Assembly (NCBI GenBank): GCA_021325365.1 | Contig: JAJPHF010000033.1 | Location: 13,512 to 77,511 of the forward strand | Length of the DNA: 64,000 bases | Direction: 5' to 3' | From: Pseudomonadota bacterium | Lineage (GTDB): Bacteria > Chloroflexota > UBA6077 > JAJPHF01 | Position numbers and translations under genes: made by a program | Shown here: positions 16,843 through 25,558 of the stretch, piece by piece | Layout: each line of letters begins with the position of its first letter | How positions within the stretch are numbered: position 1 is the stretch's first letter | The notes under the pieces: model-generated | What the model saw: only the letters and a program-made list of their open reading frames with translations | Database searches by the model: none | Told to the model about the DNA's origin: nothing

Positions 16843-18126
16843 ATGCCGCGCCGAGGTGCGCCCGTGAACGAGGGCCCGCGCGAAGAACCAGGTCGGCAGT
16901 CGGCCCGCTCTGGCGCTCTGCTGCGCCACCTGGGAGCTGGCGTCATCGCCGGGGCGGCGGATAATGACCCCACGACCGTGGCTACATTGGCGGTGGTCGG
17001 GGCCACGACCATCTACGGGCTGGCCTGGCTCGTCGTCCTCCTCCTGCCAATGCTCGTCGCCATCCAGGTGATCAGCGCGCGTGTGGGAGCCGTGACGCGG
17101 AGCGACCTGGAAACGGTCGTTCGCGAGCAACTCGGCTTCCGCTGGGCGCTGGCGGCGATGGTGCTGGTTGTAGGCGTGAACCTCATCACCATCGGCGCGG
17201 ACCTCGAGGCCGGCGCCGCCGCGCTGGAGCTGCTCACCGGCCTGCCCTGGCCGTGGTTCGTGGTCCCGCTCACGCTCGGGATCGGCGCACTCTTAGCACT
17301 GGGCAGCTACCGACAGGTGGCGCGGCTTCTGGGCTACGTGCTACTGATCTTCCTCGCCTACTTCGCGGCGGCGGCGCTCGCTCGTCCCGCCTGGAGCGAG
17401 GTCGTACAGCATACGGTGGTGCCGTCCCTCCAGCTCACTCCCGATTACGTGGCGGCGATCCTGGCCCTCCTCGGCACGACCCTGACCAGCTACGTGTACT
17501 TCTGGGAGACCATCGAGATGGCGGAGGAGCGCCCGCCGCTCCACCTGCTGCGGTGGGTCGAGTGGGATGCGGCCGGCGGCATGGTCTTTACCGTGCTCGT
17601 GTTCTGGGCGATCGTCGTGGGGACGGGCGCCACGCTCGGGGTCGCGGGGCAGCCTGTGGCGACCGCGCAGGATGCGGCCGCGGCGCTGGCGCCGCTGGCC
17701 GGCGTGTGGGCCGAGGCGTTGTTCGCGGTGGGCCTGCTCGCCAGCGCGGTCCTCGCCCTGCCCATCCTCGCTGCCACCAGCGGGTATGTCGTGTGCGCCG
17801 CCTTCGACTGGCGCCGTGGCCTCGACGTCCCGCTGGGCCGGTGCAGCTGGCGCTTCTATGCTGTCATGCTCGGCAGTCTGGTGCTGGGAGCGGCCATGAC
17901 CCACCTGGGCATGGAACCGATCCAATTGTTGTTCGCCGCCAGCATCCTCGGCGGTCTGGGCACCCCGGTGCTGCTGGTGCTCCTGCTCGTACTGGCTCGC
18001 TCTCCGCGCGTGATGGGCACGCATCGGGTGTCGGGCCTGCTGGCCGGGGTGGGCTGGGCGACGACCGCGATCGTCAGCGTCGCCTGCGTCATCTATCTGG
18101 CGCAACAACTGCTCCGCCCCGGCTGA
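16843..18126 (+). CDS. Nramp-family divalent metal transporter
   Basis: A proton-coupled metal importer family protein of 427 aa with about 11 hydrophobic segments. TM1 has GAGVIAGAADNDPTTVATLAVVGATTIYGLAWL, the Nramp signature region. The usual DPG is DND-P, so the metal-binding Asp is kept but the context differs from classical MntH. TM6 lacks the usual MPH motif (LPILAATSGYVVCAAF), so the substrate may not be Mn2+. ATG 16843 is taken; GTG 16864 with GAGG upstream is an equally good start. It lies 118 nt after ctaG. Confidence 0.8.
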   Translation: MPRRGAPVNEGPREEPGRQSARSGALLRHLGAGVIAGAADNDPTTVATLAVVGATTIYGLAWLVVLLLPMLVAIQVISARVGAVTRSDLETVVREQLGFRWALAAMVLVVGVNLITIGADLEAGAAALELLTGLPWPWFVVPLTLGIGALLALGSYRQVARLLGYVLLIFLAYFAAAALARPAWSEVVQHTVVPSLQLTPDYVAAILALLGTTLTSYVYFWETIEMAEERPPLHLLRWVEWDAAGGMVFTVLVFWAIVVGTGATLGVAGQPVATAQDAAAALAPLAGVWAEALFAVGLLASAVLALPILAATSGYVVCAAFDWRRGLDVPLGRCSWRFYAVMLGSLVLGAAMTHLGMEPIQLLFAASILGGLGTPVLLVLLLVLARSPRVMGTHRVSGLLAGVGWATTAIVSVACVIYLAQQLLRPG

Positions 18127-18255
18127 CCGCGCGGCGCTTCTGGATGAGCCGCAGGCTGGCCGATTGAGCGAGTCGAAGGCGGTGTCGAGTACGCGGAGCG
18201 TGGCATACTCACTGCGGGTCGAGGCGTCATCTGACGATCGCAAGGGGAGGAGACG

Positions 18256-18387
18256 ATGAGCTGGTTGTTGCGCCCACTCCGCGTGGTGCTGCGTGTCGCG
18301 GTCCTTTCCGCCGTGGTGTCGGCGCTCGCGACGGCGCTTGTGCGCCGTCTGGGGCTAGCCCCTGCCGTGGCCGCTCTCGTACTCTAG
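18256..18387 (+). CDS. 43-aa single-TM mini-protein
   Basis: ATG 18256 preceded by AGGGGAGGAG. The product MSWLLRPLRVVLRVAVLSAV... is 43 residues with a basic N-terminus and one hydrophobic helix (about residues 9-29), then RR and a short hydrophobic tail. A small membrane protein of unknown role. The strong RBS is the main support. Confidence 0.5.
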   Translation: MSWLLRPLRVVLRVAVLSAVVSALATALVRRLGLAPAVAALVL

Positions 18388-18449
18388 CGGGCGTGGGAGG
18401 TGCGGGCGGCCTGCGTGGCGCACCGGCGGGCTGCGGGAGGACGGCAAGG

Positions 18450-18965
18450 ATGGCTAAGGGTAACCTGAACGGCCTCCGGGCGCCCCGCCGGCGGGCTGAC
18501 TATACCGAGGCGGAACGGCAATTCTCACAAGTGCTGTTTCAACGGGTCCAGGATGTTCTCGAAGGGCGCTGCGATCACCTGGACCTGTTGCGTAAGTACC
18601 ACGCGGACCCGAACCGCCTCGGGGTGATGTCCCTGCCCCGGAGCATCCCGCCCGCGCAGCTCCGTCTGGCCGTCGTCGAGGAACTGACGTGGCAGGCGAT
18701 TCAGTTCGTGACGGCGGATCCCGCCGGGGGGCCGATCGCGCAAACGGTCACGCCGACGGGTAGCATCAGCGAGGTGCAAGAGTTTACGACCAGCTACCCG
18801 CATATCGTCCTGCAACGGCTGGACGACTACGAGGCGGATTCACCCGATCCCAGCGAGAGCGTGTGGCGGCTGAAGCGTGTACAGAATCAGAGACGGCAGA
18901 CCCAGATCAACCGCCTGCTGGATGCCACAAACCTCCTCTTCGAGTTGGTCCGTCTCGTGCGTTAG
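18450..18965 (+). CDS. Hypothetical 171-aa soluble protein
   Basis: ATG 18450 (MAKGNLNGL) has GGGAGG at 9 nt; the longer GTG-start form is Gly/Arg-rich and not credible. The protein is hydrophilic and mostly helical, with FSQVLFQRVQDVLEGRCDHLDLLRKY, LRLAVVEELTWQAIQFV and a C-terminal helix ending NLLFELVRLVR. No membrane segment or metal site is seen and I do not recognise the family. It stands alone between the mini-TM gene and a convergent secreted protein gene. Confidence 0.7.
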   Translation: MAKGNLNGLRAPRRRADYTEAERQFSQVLFQRVQDVLEGRCDHLDLLRKYHADPNRLGVMSLPRSIPPAQLRLAVVEELTWQAIQFVTADPAGGPIAQTVTPTGSISEVQEFTTSYPHIVLQRLDDYEADSPDPSESVWRLKRVQNQRRQTQINRLLDATNLLFELVRLVR

Positions 18966-19069
18966 CCGCGCCGAGGCGCAGGCATGGCACGTGCCCAGCC
19001 GAGCCGCGCGCGGTGCCTGCCCCGCGTCGGACGTGGGCGGGACGGCTCCGCGGCTCCTCGACCGCTCGA

Positions 19070-21022
19070 TTAGCGGCGCGGCCCCGGCGGTGGGCTCACT
19101 GGCGTGTGTGGCGGCGCGGGTGACGGGCCGGGGGTAGGGCCTGGCGGCGCCGGCGTCGGGGTGGTCGCGGGAGCTGGCGCCGCTGGCGTCGGGGTGGTCG
19201 CAGGACCCGACGGGGTAGGCGGGCTCAGCGTCACGTTGAGCACGTAGGGCCCGGCGGTGTCCTCGAAACCCCGCGCCACGATCGTGTACTGGCCGGTCAC
19301 GGGTAGCGGGACCTGGATCAAGGCGTTGACCCCGTTCGGCCCGCCGCCGCTGTCATCGTCCTCGGCGATGGTCCGGCCGGTCGGGTCTTGCAGCTCCAGG
19401 TACGGGTCGAGGGGGCTTCTGGCCGTCGCCTGATCGAGGGCGATCCGCACCTGCTGGCCCGCCTGTCCCGTGAACGTGTACAGGTCCCGCCCCCTCGGAT
19501 AGTGGATCTCCCCCGACACGGGCTGGCCGAGCGGGACCGGCCCCTTCGTGCTGACGAGCGCCCCGTAGCCCCGCTGCAGGGTCAGCTGGTAGTCGATGGG
19601 CTGGCTCGTGTCGACGAAGACGACGGCGGCGTATGTCCCGCTCTCGGCGGGCTCGAACGACAGCGCCAGCGGCCGCCCCGGCGAGGCTTGTTCCTGCTCC
19701 CAATCGCCGCTCGGCGCGGCGACTTGCAGCCGCGTCGGCCCGTTCGTCTCCGCCAGCAGCGTGACCCGCTCCCCCGCCGTCGTGGGGAAGCTCCACACGT
19801 CTCGCCGGACGTCGCGGGAGAGACTGCCCGTCACCGGTGCGTCGAAGGCCAGGTTCCCGCGCAGCTGGCTCTGGTCGCCCCAGTCGGGCTCCACCCGCAG
19901 GACGTAGTCGCCACCACAATCGTCGCGCGCCGAGCGGGCCTCGAGCGTGTAGGTGCCGTCTGCGGGCAGGATCCCTTGGAGGAAGGCGTTCACCCCGCCG
20001 CCGCTCTGTTCGTCCTCCGCCAGCACGCGGCCGTCAGGCCCCAGCAGCGCGAGGTGCGGCGCGAGGCTGCTGCCCACGTTGCGGGGCAGGTACACGATCA
20101 ATTCCTGGCCGGCCGCCCCCTCGAACGTCCAGGGCTGGCGCTCGCCGAACTCCCGTAAGGAGCCGCGATAGGCGAACTGGGTCGTGGTGCCCAACGGGCC
20201 CGCCGCGCGGTTGGGATCGCTGCGCTCCGCGGGGCCTAGCCAGCCGAGCAGCGTGTAGTCGCCCGTGCAGCCGGCGTTGCTGAACGGGTGCGCCCGCACA
20301 GTGTACGTGCCGCTCTGGCCGAGCCGTCGGCTCAGCCACGAATCGAGATCCGGGCCGCTATCGTCGTCCTGGTCCTCCCGCGTGCCGTCGGGCGCGATCA
20401 ACTCCAGGAACGGGTCCCAGCCGCCGTATTCATAGCCGTCGAGCGTGATGCTCACGCGTTGGCCAGCGGTTCCCTCGAAGGTCCACGGGTCCGCCTGGCC
20501 GCTCGTGATCATCTGGCCCGTGACCGTGTCGCCGACCGCCAGCTGGCAGCTCTCGATCGTGACCGGCACCGTGGCGGTGGCGATCCGGCTCGGGCTGGCC
20601 GTGCCACGGGCCGTGATCGTGAGAAGGTTCGGCCCCGGTGGCGCGTCGCAGCTATTCCAGAAGTAGCGGAAGCCCGACAGCCGAAAGCGATCGCTGCCGA
20701 AGCGGTCGGCGACGTCGGGTCGGGGGTCGCCATAGCCGGCCTGGCCCAGTCGCTGCCCCGTGCCGGCGGGGCCGAGCCAGACCTCCACGGCATCGGGGCT
20801 GATGCCGCTGTCGGTGGGGCTAGCGGGGTCGACTGCCCAGCCGCTGATCTCGACGAGCTGCTGGACCGCGCTCGCGGCCGCCGGCTCCTCCACGACGAGC
20901 TGAATGCCGGGCCCCTGGGCCGCCGCGGGAGGCGGCGCCAGGCCACCGCCGAGGACGGCCAGCCCGAGCAGCAGGGCGAGGAGGCCGCGGGCCGGCGCGC
21001 AGGGCGCGGGCACGCTAATCAT
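19070..21022 (-). CDS. Secreted protein: Ig-like 'GWAVDP' module plus four PPC-type domains
   Basis: A 650-aa exported protein. Signal peptide at 1-36 (LLALLLGLAVLGGGLAPPPAAAQ). Residues about 40-150 form an Ig-like module (LVEISGWAVDPASPTDSGI, then YGDPRPDVADRFGSDRFRLSGFRYFW). Four bacterial pre-peptidase C-terminal-type beta domains follow, each with a 'DPFLELIAPDG / EDDDSGGG / Y-T-V-A' pattern. The last about 60 residues are Pro/Thr repeats without anchor. PPC domains are usually attached to secreted proteases, but no catalytic domain is present. The same Ig-like module occurs in the proteins at 35987 and 37297. Probable role: surface or extracellular binding. It lies 18 nt downstream of the 193-aa gene on the same strand. 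Confidence 0.8.
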   Translation of the reverse strand: MISVPAPCAPARGLLALLLGLAVLGGGLAPPPAAAQGPGIQLVVEEPAAASAVQQLVEISGWAVDPASPTDSGISPDAVEVWLGPAGTGQRLGQAGYGDPRPDVADRFGSDRFRLSGFRYFWNSCDAPPGPNLLTITARGTASPSRIATATVPVTIESCQLAVGDTVTGQMITSGQADPWTFEGTAGQRVSITLDGYEYGGWDPFLELIAPDGTREDQDDDSGPDLDSWLSRRLGQSGTYTVRAHPFSNAGCTGDYTLLGWLGPAERSDPNRAAGPLGTTTQFAYRGSLREFGERQPWTFEGAAGQELIVYLPRNVGSSLAPHLALLGPDGRVLAEDEQSGGGVNAFLQGILPADGTYTLEARSARDDCGGDYVLRVEPDWGDQSQLRGNLAFDAPVTGSLSRDVRRDVWSFPTTAGERVTLLAETNGPTRLQVAAPSGDWEQEQASPGRPLALSFEPAESGTYAAVVFVDTSQPIDYQLTLQRGYGALVSTKGPVPLGQPVSGEIHYPRGRDLYTFTGQAGQQVRIALDQATARSPLDPYLELQDPTGRTIAEDDDSGGGPNGVNALIQVPLPVTGQYTIVARGFEDTAGPYVLNVTLSPPTPSGPATTPTPAAPAPATTPTPAPPGPTPGPSPAPPHTPVSPPPGPRR

Positions 21023-21040
21023 CCGGGTCTCCTAGCCGCT

Positions 21041-21622
21041 TCACCGGCCGGCGGGAAGCGGATACCGCCGCACGGTACAGTGGGAATGGTCCGGATCGTC
21101 CAGGCAGATGCTCAACTGATGGACCTGCCGGGCGGGATCGCGCGTATAGATCCCAACGTAGTACGGGTACACGGCGGCCCACTCCGGCGGGTCGGGATCC
21201 GCGCCGTCGTAGTCATCCTCACTCCGCGGGTACACGCCGGTGGCGATCAGCTGCCGGCGTGTCTGGGCCGCCTCTTCGCTGGTGAACAGGTTGAGCCGCA
21301 GCACCGCGCTCGTGTCCTCGTCCGCTACCGCCAGCAACACCCGCTCGATCTGGTCCGGGGTGGCGTCGGTCGGGGCGATCACGAAGTCGCGCCCGAGCAC
21401 CGTCAGGGGGTGTTGGTACACGACCTCCTTGAAGGGCGGCAGCCCTGCGCTCCGCCATGGCCCCCACGGCAGCCGCTGACCCAGGCCGCCGAGCACCAGC
21501 AGCCCGAGCGCCGCCAGCGCCGCGACACCGGTCCCGCCCAGCAGCGCGAGCCGACCCCATGGCCGCTGGCAGCTGGCGTGGGATGGTGCGCCATCGACCG
21601 ATGCGAGCTGGGGTGGCGGCAT
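21041..21622 (-). CDS. Hypothetical single-pass membrane protein, 193 aa
   Basis: One TM helix at about 25-47 (LALLGGTGVAALAALGLLVLGGL) after a short cytoplasmic part, then an extracytoplasmic domain of about 140 aa. That domain has VVYQHPLTVLGRDFVIAPTDATPDQIERVLLAVADED and two Cys near the end (ICLDDPDHSHC). It probably forms an operon with the PPC-domain protein downstream (18 nt). Family not recognised. Confidence 0.65.
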   Translation of the reverse strand: MPPPQLASVDGAPSHASCQRPWGRLALLGGTGVAALAALGLLVLGGLGQRLPWGPWRSAGLPPFKEVVYQHPLTVLGRDFVIAPTDATPDQIERVLLAVADEDTSAVLRLNLFTSEEAAQTRRQLIATGVYPRSEDDYDGADPDPPEWAAVYPYYVGIYTRDPARQVHQLSICLDDPDHSHCTVRRYPLPAGR

Positions 21623-21842
21623 CGATTCTCCTCACGCCGCATGATACAGGCTCGCGGTTGACCGGAACTGAGCACGGGATGAGGAGCGGCTGAGCATTTC
21701 CTTAAGAAATCGGGCGCGCGCCCCCGCCGCGCCGCCAGCCCTATGGGGTATTGGGGCGCGAGCCCCGACGGGTAGCCTAAAGTACGTCGGGCGCGGCCAG
21801 TTGTCACGACCGCGCTGGCGCGGATTCGGGAGGGGGCCCAGG

Positions 21843-23126
21843 ATGCGGGCAGGGCGTTGGAGCGAGCTGGCTCTTCTCGTCTTCGCCGTGCTCTTCCTCG
21901 CGGTCGGGGTCGTCGAGCTGGCTCTGACCCAGAACCTCCCCGTCGCCCAGGCGGCGTGGGGACCATGCCTCATCTTTGCCCTGGCGCTGCTCGCGCTCCA
22001 CGGGTTCTTGGCCTGGCGCTGGGCGCGCGCGGATCAACTGCTGGTGCCCACTAGCGCCATGCTCTCCGCGCTCGGGCTGGTGATGATCGCTCGGCTGGAG
22101 CCCGCACTCTTCGGCCGCCAGGCCCTCTGGATCGCGCTGGGCGCCACGGCGCTGATCGCCACACTCACCTTGCTGCCGAGCCTCGAGTGGCTGGCGCAGT
22201 ACAAGTACACCTGGGCGGCGCTCGGCTGCGCGCTCATTTTGGCGACCTTCGTCTTCGGCGTGGACCTCAACGGTAGCGGCATGCGCTGGTGGCTCGGCGC
22301 CGGCGGCGTGTACTTTCAGCCGTCCGAGGTCTTCAAGGTCTTGCTGGTCATCTTCGTCGCGAGCTACCTCGCGGAGAAGCGGGAGCTGATCACGCTGGCC
22401 GGACCGCGCCTCGGGCCGTGGCAGCTACCGGCCCTGCCGTATCTCGTGCCGCTGCTGATCATGGTGCTGTTGGCGCTTGGCCTGGTGGTGGCGCACACCG
22501 AGCTGGGCGCGGCGCTGCTCTACTTCGGGCTGTTCCTGGCCCTGCTGTACGTCGCGACGGGGCAGGCGCGGTTTGTCGTCACGGGGCTGGCGGCCTTCGC
22601 CGTGGGTAGCCTGGCCGCGTACCGGCTGTTTGGGCACGTGCGCGACCGCGTGGCGATCTGGCTGGACCCGTGGGCCGACGCGCAGGGCCGGGGCTATCAA
22701 GTCGTGCAGGCGCTCATCGCCCTCGGCGCCGGCGGCGTGCTCGGCTCTGGCCTCGGCTACGGCTATCCCGAGTACATTCCCGCCGTGTACACCGACTTCA
22801 TCATCGCGGCCATCGGCGAGGAGCTGGGCCTCCTGGGGACCCTTGGGCTCGTCATGCTGTACCTGTTGCTGGTGTACCGGGGCTACCGCATCGCGCTGCG
22901 AGCCCCCGACGCCTATTTGCAGCTGCTGGCGACCGGGCTGAGCACAGTCCTGGCGCTGCAGGCCCTCGTGATTCTGGGTGGCACGACGCGGTTGCTGCCG
23001 CTGACCGGCATCCCGCTCCCCTTCGTAAGCTATGGTGGCAGCGCGCTGCTGGCGAACTTCGTGCTGCTCGGCCTCCTGCTCCGGATCTCGGCCGAGACGC
23101 CGGAGCAGGCGCCGCGCCGTGCGTAG
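21843..23126 (+). CDS. FtsW/RodA/SpoVE-family peptidoglycan polymerase
   Basis: A SEDS-family glycosyltransferase that polymerises lipid II with a class B PBP partner. ATG 21843 has GGGAGGGGG upstream, giving 427 aa with about 10 TM helices. Typical motifs are GSGMRWWLGAGGVYFQPSEVFKVLLVIFVASYLAEKR, DPWADAQGRGYQVVQALIALGAGGVLGSGLGYG, YTDFIIAAIGEELGLLG and GIPLPFVSYGGSALLANF. No PBP or division gene is adjacent, so whether it serves division (FtsW) or elongation (RodA) cannot be decided. Confidence 0.88.
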   Translation: MRAGRWSELALLVFAVLFLAVGVVELALTQNLPVAQAAWGPCLIFALALLALHGFLAWRWARADQLLVPTSAMLSALGLVMIARLEPALFGRQALWIALGATALIATLTLLPSLEWLAQYKYTWAALGCALILATFVFGVDLNGSGMRWWLGAGGVYFQPSEVFKVLLVIFVASYLAEKRELITLAGPRLGPWQLPALPYLVPLLIMVLLALGLVVAHTELGAALLYFGLFLALLYVATGQARFVVTGLAAFAVGSLAAYRLFGHVRDRVAIWLDPWADAQGRGYQVVQALIALGAGGVLGSGLGYGYPEYIPAVYTDFIIAAIGEELGLLGTLGLVMLYLLLVYRGYRIALRAPDAYLQLLATGLSTVLALQALVILGGTTRLLPLTGIPLPFVSYGGSALLANFVLLGLLLRISAETPEQAPRRA

Positions 23127-23171
23127 CGCCGAGCAGCCACCGGGAGCAAATCGCGTCGCCGCTCGCTCGGG

Positions 23172-23594
23172 TCAATCCGACTGTCCCCCGTCGGTCTGCT
23201 CGCCGGTGACTGCCGCCAGCAGGCGCCAGAGCGCCACCGCGACGGCGAGCCACGCGACGGTGGCGCAGCCGAGGACTTGCCACGCGGCAAGGCGTGGCGC
23301 GAGCGCCCAGACGACAGCGCCGAAGGCGAGCAGACCGACGCTGCCCAGCACGGCGCCCGCGCAGTCGTCCGCGGCGCTCCGCTTCCCCTCCCGATCTTCG
23401 ATGAGGGTGATACTGGCGGGCAGGATGGCGGGGAACGCGAGAAAGAGCCCGCCCACCGCCGGCCCGAACGCGTGGGCCACGAGGCCGGTGCACGCCGTCA
23501 CGACGCCGCCGAATACGAAGCGAACGGCATACGCCCGCCACGATGTGCGGCCGGCTCGCCCCGGATCCAGCCCTACGCCCGCCAGCAGCTTCAC
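23172..23594 (-). CDS. DUF3147-like small membrane protein (second of tandem pair)
   Basis: GTG 23594 overlaps the stop of the preceding DUF3147-like gene (GTGA). The product is 140 aa with four hydrophobic helices: YAVRFVFGGVVTACTGLVAHAFGPAVGGLFLAFPAILPASITLIED resembles the pattern of its neighbour (LRFVIGGLVVSG, FAGIFGAAPSVALATL). The two are paralogues and may form a heteromeric membrane protein. Function unknown. Confidence 0.7.
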   Translation of the reverse strand: MKLLAGVGLDPGRAGRTSWRAYAVRFVFGGVVTACTGLVAHAFGPAVGGLFLAFPAILPASITLIEDREGKRSAADDCAGAVLGSVGLLAFGAVVWALAPRLAAWQVLGCATVAWLAVAVALWRLLAAVTGEQTDGGQSD

Positions 23595-23935
23595 CGCAGG
23601 AAGACTCCCCACAGCGCAACGGCCACGGCCAGCCAGACCGCCCAGAGGAAGCTGGCGGCCGCCAACGCTGGCGCCCCATGAGCCACCAACAAGCGCCGGG
23701 CCACCAGACTGTAGAGACAGAAGGCAACCGCGCCGGCCATCATGGAGCGCCCTTCGGCCGAGACGTACTCCCCGCTCTGCGTGACGAAGGCCATGCCCAG
23801 GGTGGCCAGCGCGACGGACGGGGCGGCCCCGAAGATACCCGCAAACCGCTTGGGCGTCAGCATCTCGCCGAGGACCGCAAAGCCGGAGACGACGAGGCCC
23901 CCGATCACGAAGCGGAGCGCCAGTTCGCCGAACAC
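23591..23935 (-). CDS. DUF3147-like small membrane protein (first of tandem pair)
   Basis: GTG 23935 (MFGELALRFVIGG) is chosen because GAGAGGAG lies about 10 nt upstream and 114 aa is the usual size. ATG 24025 would add a leader. Four TM helices; core motif LALRFVIGGLVVSGFAVLGEMLTPKRFAGIFGAAPSVALATLGMAF. Translationally coupled to the paralogue at 23172-23594. Confidence 0.65.
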   Translation of the reverse strand: MFGELALRFVIGGLVVSGFAVLGEMLTPKRFAGIFGAAPSVALATLGMAFVTQSGEYVSAEGRSMMAGAVAFCLYSLVARRLLVAHGAPALAAASFLWAVWLAVAVALWGVFLR

Positions 23936-24074
23936 CGCCTGCTGGCTCCTCTCGCTGGCCCTTGCCAGGCAGTCTATGGATGATAGCCGCCCGGGGACAG
24001 CCCTCTTGGGCATGAACGGTGCCATGGAACCACGCGCGAGGTCGCAACCCGTGTCAACTGCTCGCGACGGCCGG

Positions 24075-24557
24075 CTAGCGGCAGCGCTCCAGGAGCTGGT
24101 CCAAGAGCTGGGCCGCCCGGGTGGTAATTGTCCCGCTCGCCTCCGAGTAGCCATCCGCCAGCCCGCGCAGGCGCTCGTCGTCCGATCGCACCGCGCGCAG
24201 ATAAGCGTTGCCGACGAGCCCGTCTAGCTCCCAGGCGAGCGCGTAGGCGGTCTGGACCGCCTCGGCCGCCGGCGGGACGGGATGCTGCTGGAACTCTTCG
24301 CTGAGCGCCTCGCGGTCGTTCGCGACCGCGGCCAGCCCCGCGGCCAGCTCCTCGGTAGTCAGGCCGTCGTCACGGCTCAAATCCGCCTCGCGCTGCGAGA
24401 GATCATCCGCCTGATCACGCATCTGGTAGAGGTAATCCACCCAGTCGCTCACCCCGCTACAGTCGTCGTCCGCCGCCCGAGCCGGGCTAGGGCCGTGCAG
24501 GACGAGCCCGCCCAACATCAGGAGCAGCACCAGCCAGCGCAACGTCGCCTTCGTCAT
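24075..24557 (-). CDS. Hypothetical exported helical protein, 160 aa
   Basis: Cleavable signal peptide (MTKATLRWLVLLLMLGGLVLHGPSPARAA), then a soluble, acidic, mostly helical domain with YLYQMRDQADDLSQREADLSRDDGLTTEEL and two Cys (C33-type near the start and C-R at the end) that could pair. No family recognised. Single-gene unit between the DUF3147 pair and the YetF-like gene. Confidence 0.65.
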   Translation of the reverse strand: MTKATLRWLVLLLMLGGLVLHGPSPARAADDDCSGVSDWVDYLYQMRDQADDLSQREADLSRDDGLTTEELAAGLAAVANDREALSEEFQQHPVPPAAEAVQTAYALAWELDGLVGNAYLRAVRSDDERLRGLADGYSEASGTITTRAAQLLDQLLERCR

Positions 24558-24630
24558 GACACCCTCCGCTCCATGGACCGCCGGGGCGAATGTCTCGCCG
24601 GCCGGGGCAGTTGAACCGCTCCCTAGCCGC

Positions 24631-25155
24631 TCACAGTCCGTGCCGCGCGTAGCGCACCCGCCGGCGCGTTCGGATCGTGGGGCTATCCTTCGGGACCACG
24701 CTAACCGTCCCGTCGAGCTCCAAGACGGCGAGCTTCACGTCCTCTACGCTATCTACCCCGTGCTCGCGGATGGCCATAAGAACGTCCTCCCGGTCCACCC
24801 CCTCATGGCGGAGGGCGGCGTCGAGCCAGTGTCCGTCTTCGACGAGCACGGCCGGGTGACCGCGGAGCAGCGCGTTGAGGCGCGGGCTCCGCAGCCGCAG
24901 CTGTCCCACCAGGGCGTTCACCGCCAGCAAGACCACGATGATGACGAGCCCCCCAACCAGCGAGCTGTCGGGCCCGGTCATAGCCGGCTGCACCGCGTTG
25001 GCGACGAGCAAGACGAGCACGAGGTCGAAGACCGTGAACTGGCCCAGCTCCCGTTTACCCGTGAGGCGTAGCCCGACCAAGAGCGCGCCATAGATGACGA
25101 CGCAGCGCAGGGCGAGATTCCAGACGGGCACCGCGAGCGTCAGCAGGTCGTCCAT
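24631..25155 (-). CDS. DUF421/YetF-like membrane protein
   Basis: ATG 25155 gives 174 aa. Three TM helices at the N-terminus with the family pattern LRCVVIYGALLVGLRLTGKRELGQFTVFDLVLVLLVANAVQPAM, then a cytoplasmic alpha/beta domain (LNALLRGHPAVLVEDGHWLDAALRHEGVDREDVLMAIREHGVDSVEDVKLAVLELDG). That is the YetF layout. Cellular role of the family is poorly defined. Confidence 0.85.
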   Translation of the reverse strand: MDDLLTLAVPVWNLALRCVVIYGALLVGLRLTGKRELGQFTVFDLVLVLLVANAVQPAMTGPDSSLVGGLVIIVVLLAVNALVGQLRLRSPRLNALLRGHPAVLVEDGHWLDAALRHEGVDREDVLMAIREHGVDSVEDVKLAVLELDGTVSVVPKDSPTIRTRRRVRYARHGL

Positions 25156-25301
25156 GCGCTGTACCCCCGGACCGCGGGCTGGCCGAGCGAAGCCAGGCGC
25201 TGACTGGTTACCGCGTACCGGAAAGCGTAGCATAGCGGCGGGACGAGCGGGACAATCCGGAGGCCGCGGCGCGCGGTGCGGCGGTCCCAGGGGCGGAGCA
25301 G

Positions 25302-25517
25302 ATGGCAGAGCAGCCCATCCGCGTTGGCATGGAGGTCTTCGGCAGCGATGGCCTCTTCGTTGGCCGAGTGAAGGAAGTGACGGCGGATGCCCTCTGGATC
25401 GATCGCACCCTGAAGCGCGACATTTGGGTGCCGCGGCGCGCGGTGCACGGGGTGATCGAGGACCACATCACGCTCGCCGTGCGGGCGGACCAAGCAGGGA
25501 ACCTCGGCCCCGCCTGA
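25302..25517 (+). CDS. DUF2171/PRC-barrel-like small protein
   Basis: 71 aa from ATG 25302 with GGGGCGGAG upstream. IRVGMEVFGSDGLFVGRVKEVTADALWIDR...DIWVPRRAVHGVIEDHITLAV is a typical short beta-barrel of the PRC/DUF2171 kind. Stress-linked in some genomes; function here unknown. Divergent from the YetF-like gene. Confidence 0.75.
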   Translation: MAEQPIRVGMEVFGSDGLFVGRVKEVTADALWIDRTLKRDIWVPRRAVHGVIEDHITLAVRADQAGNLGPA

Positions 25518-25558
25518 ACATGGCCGCCTGGAGAGACGGGCAGCTCCGGATAGCGAGT

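Noticed and set aside
23591..24154. ATG 24025 or further upstream start for the first DUF3147-like gene
   Set aside because: The added residues are poor in family pattern and have no RBS; GTG 23935 gives the usual length.
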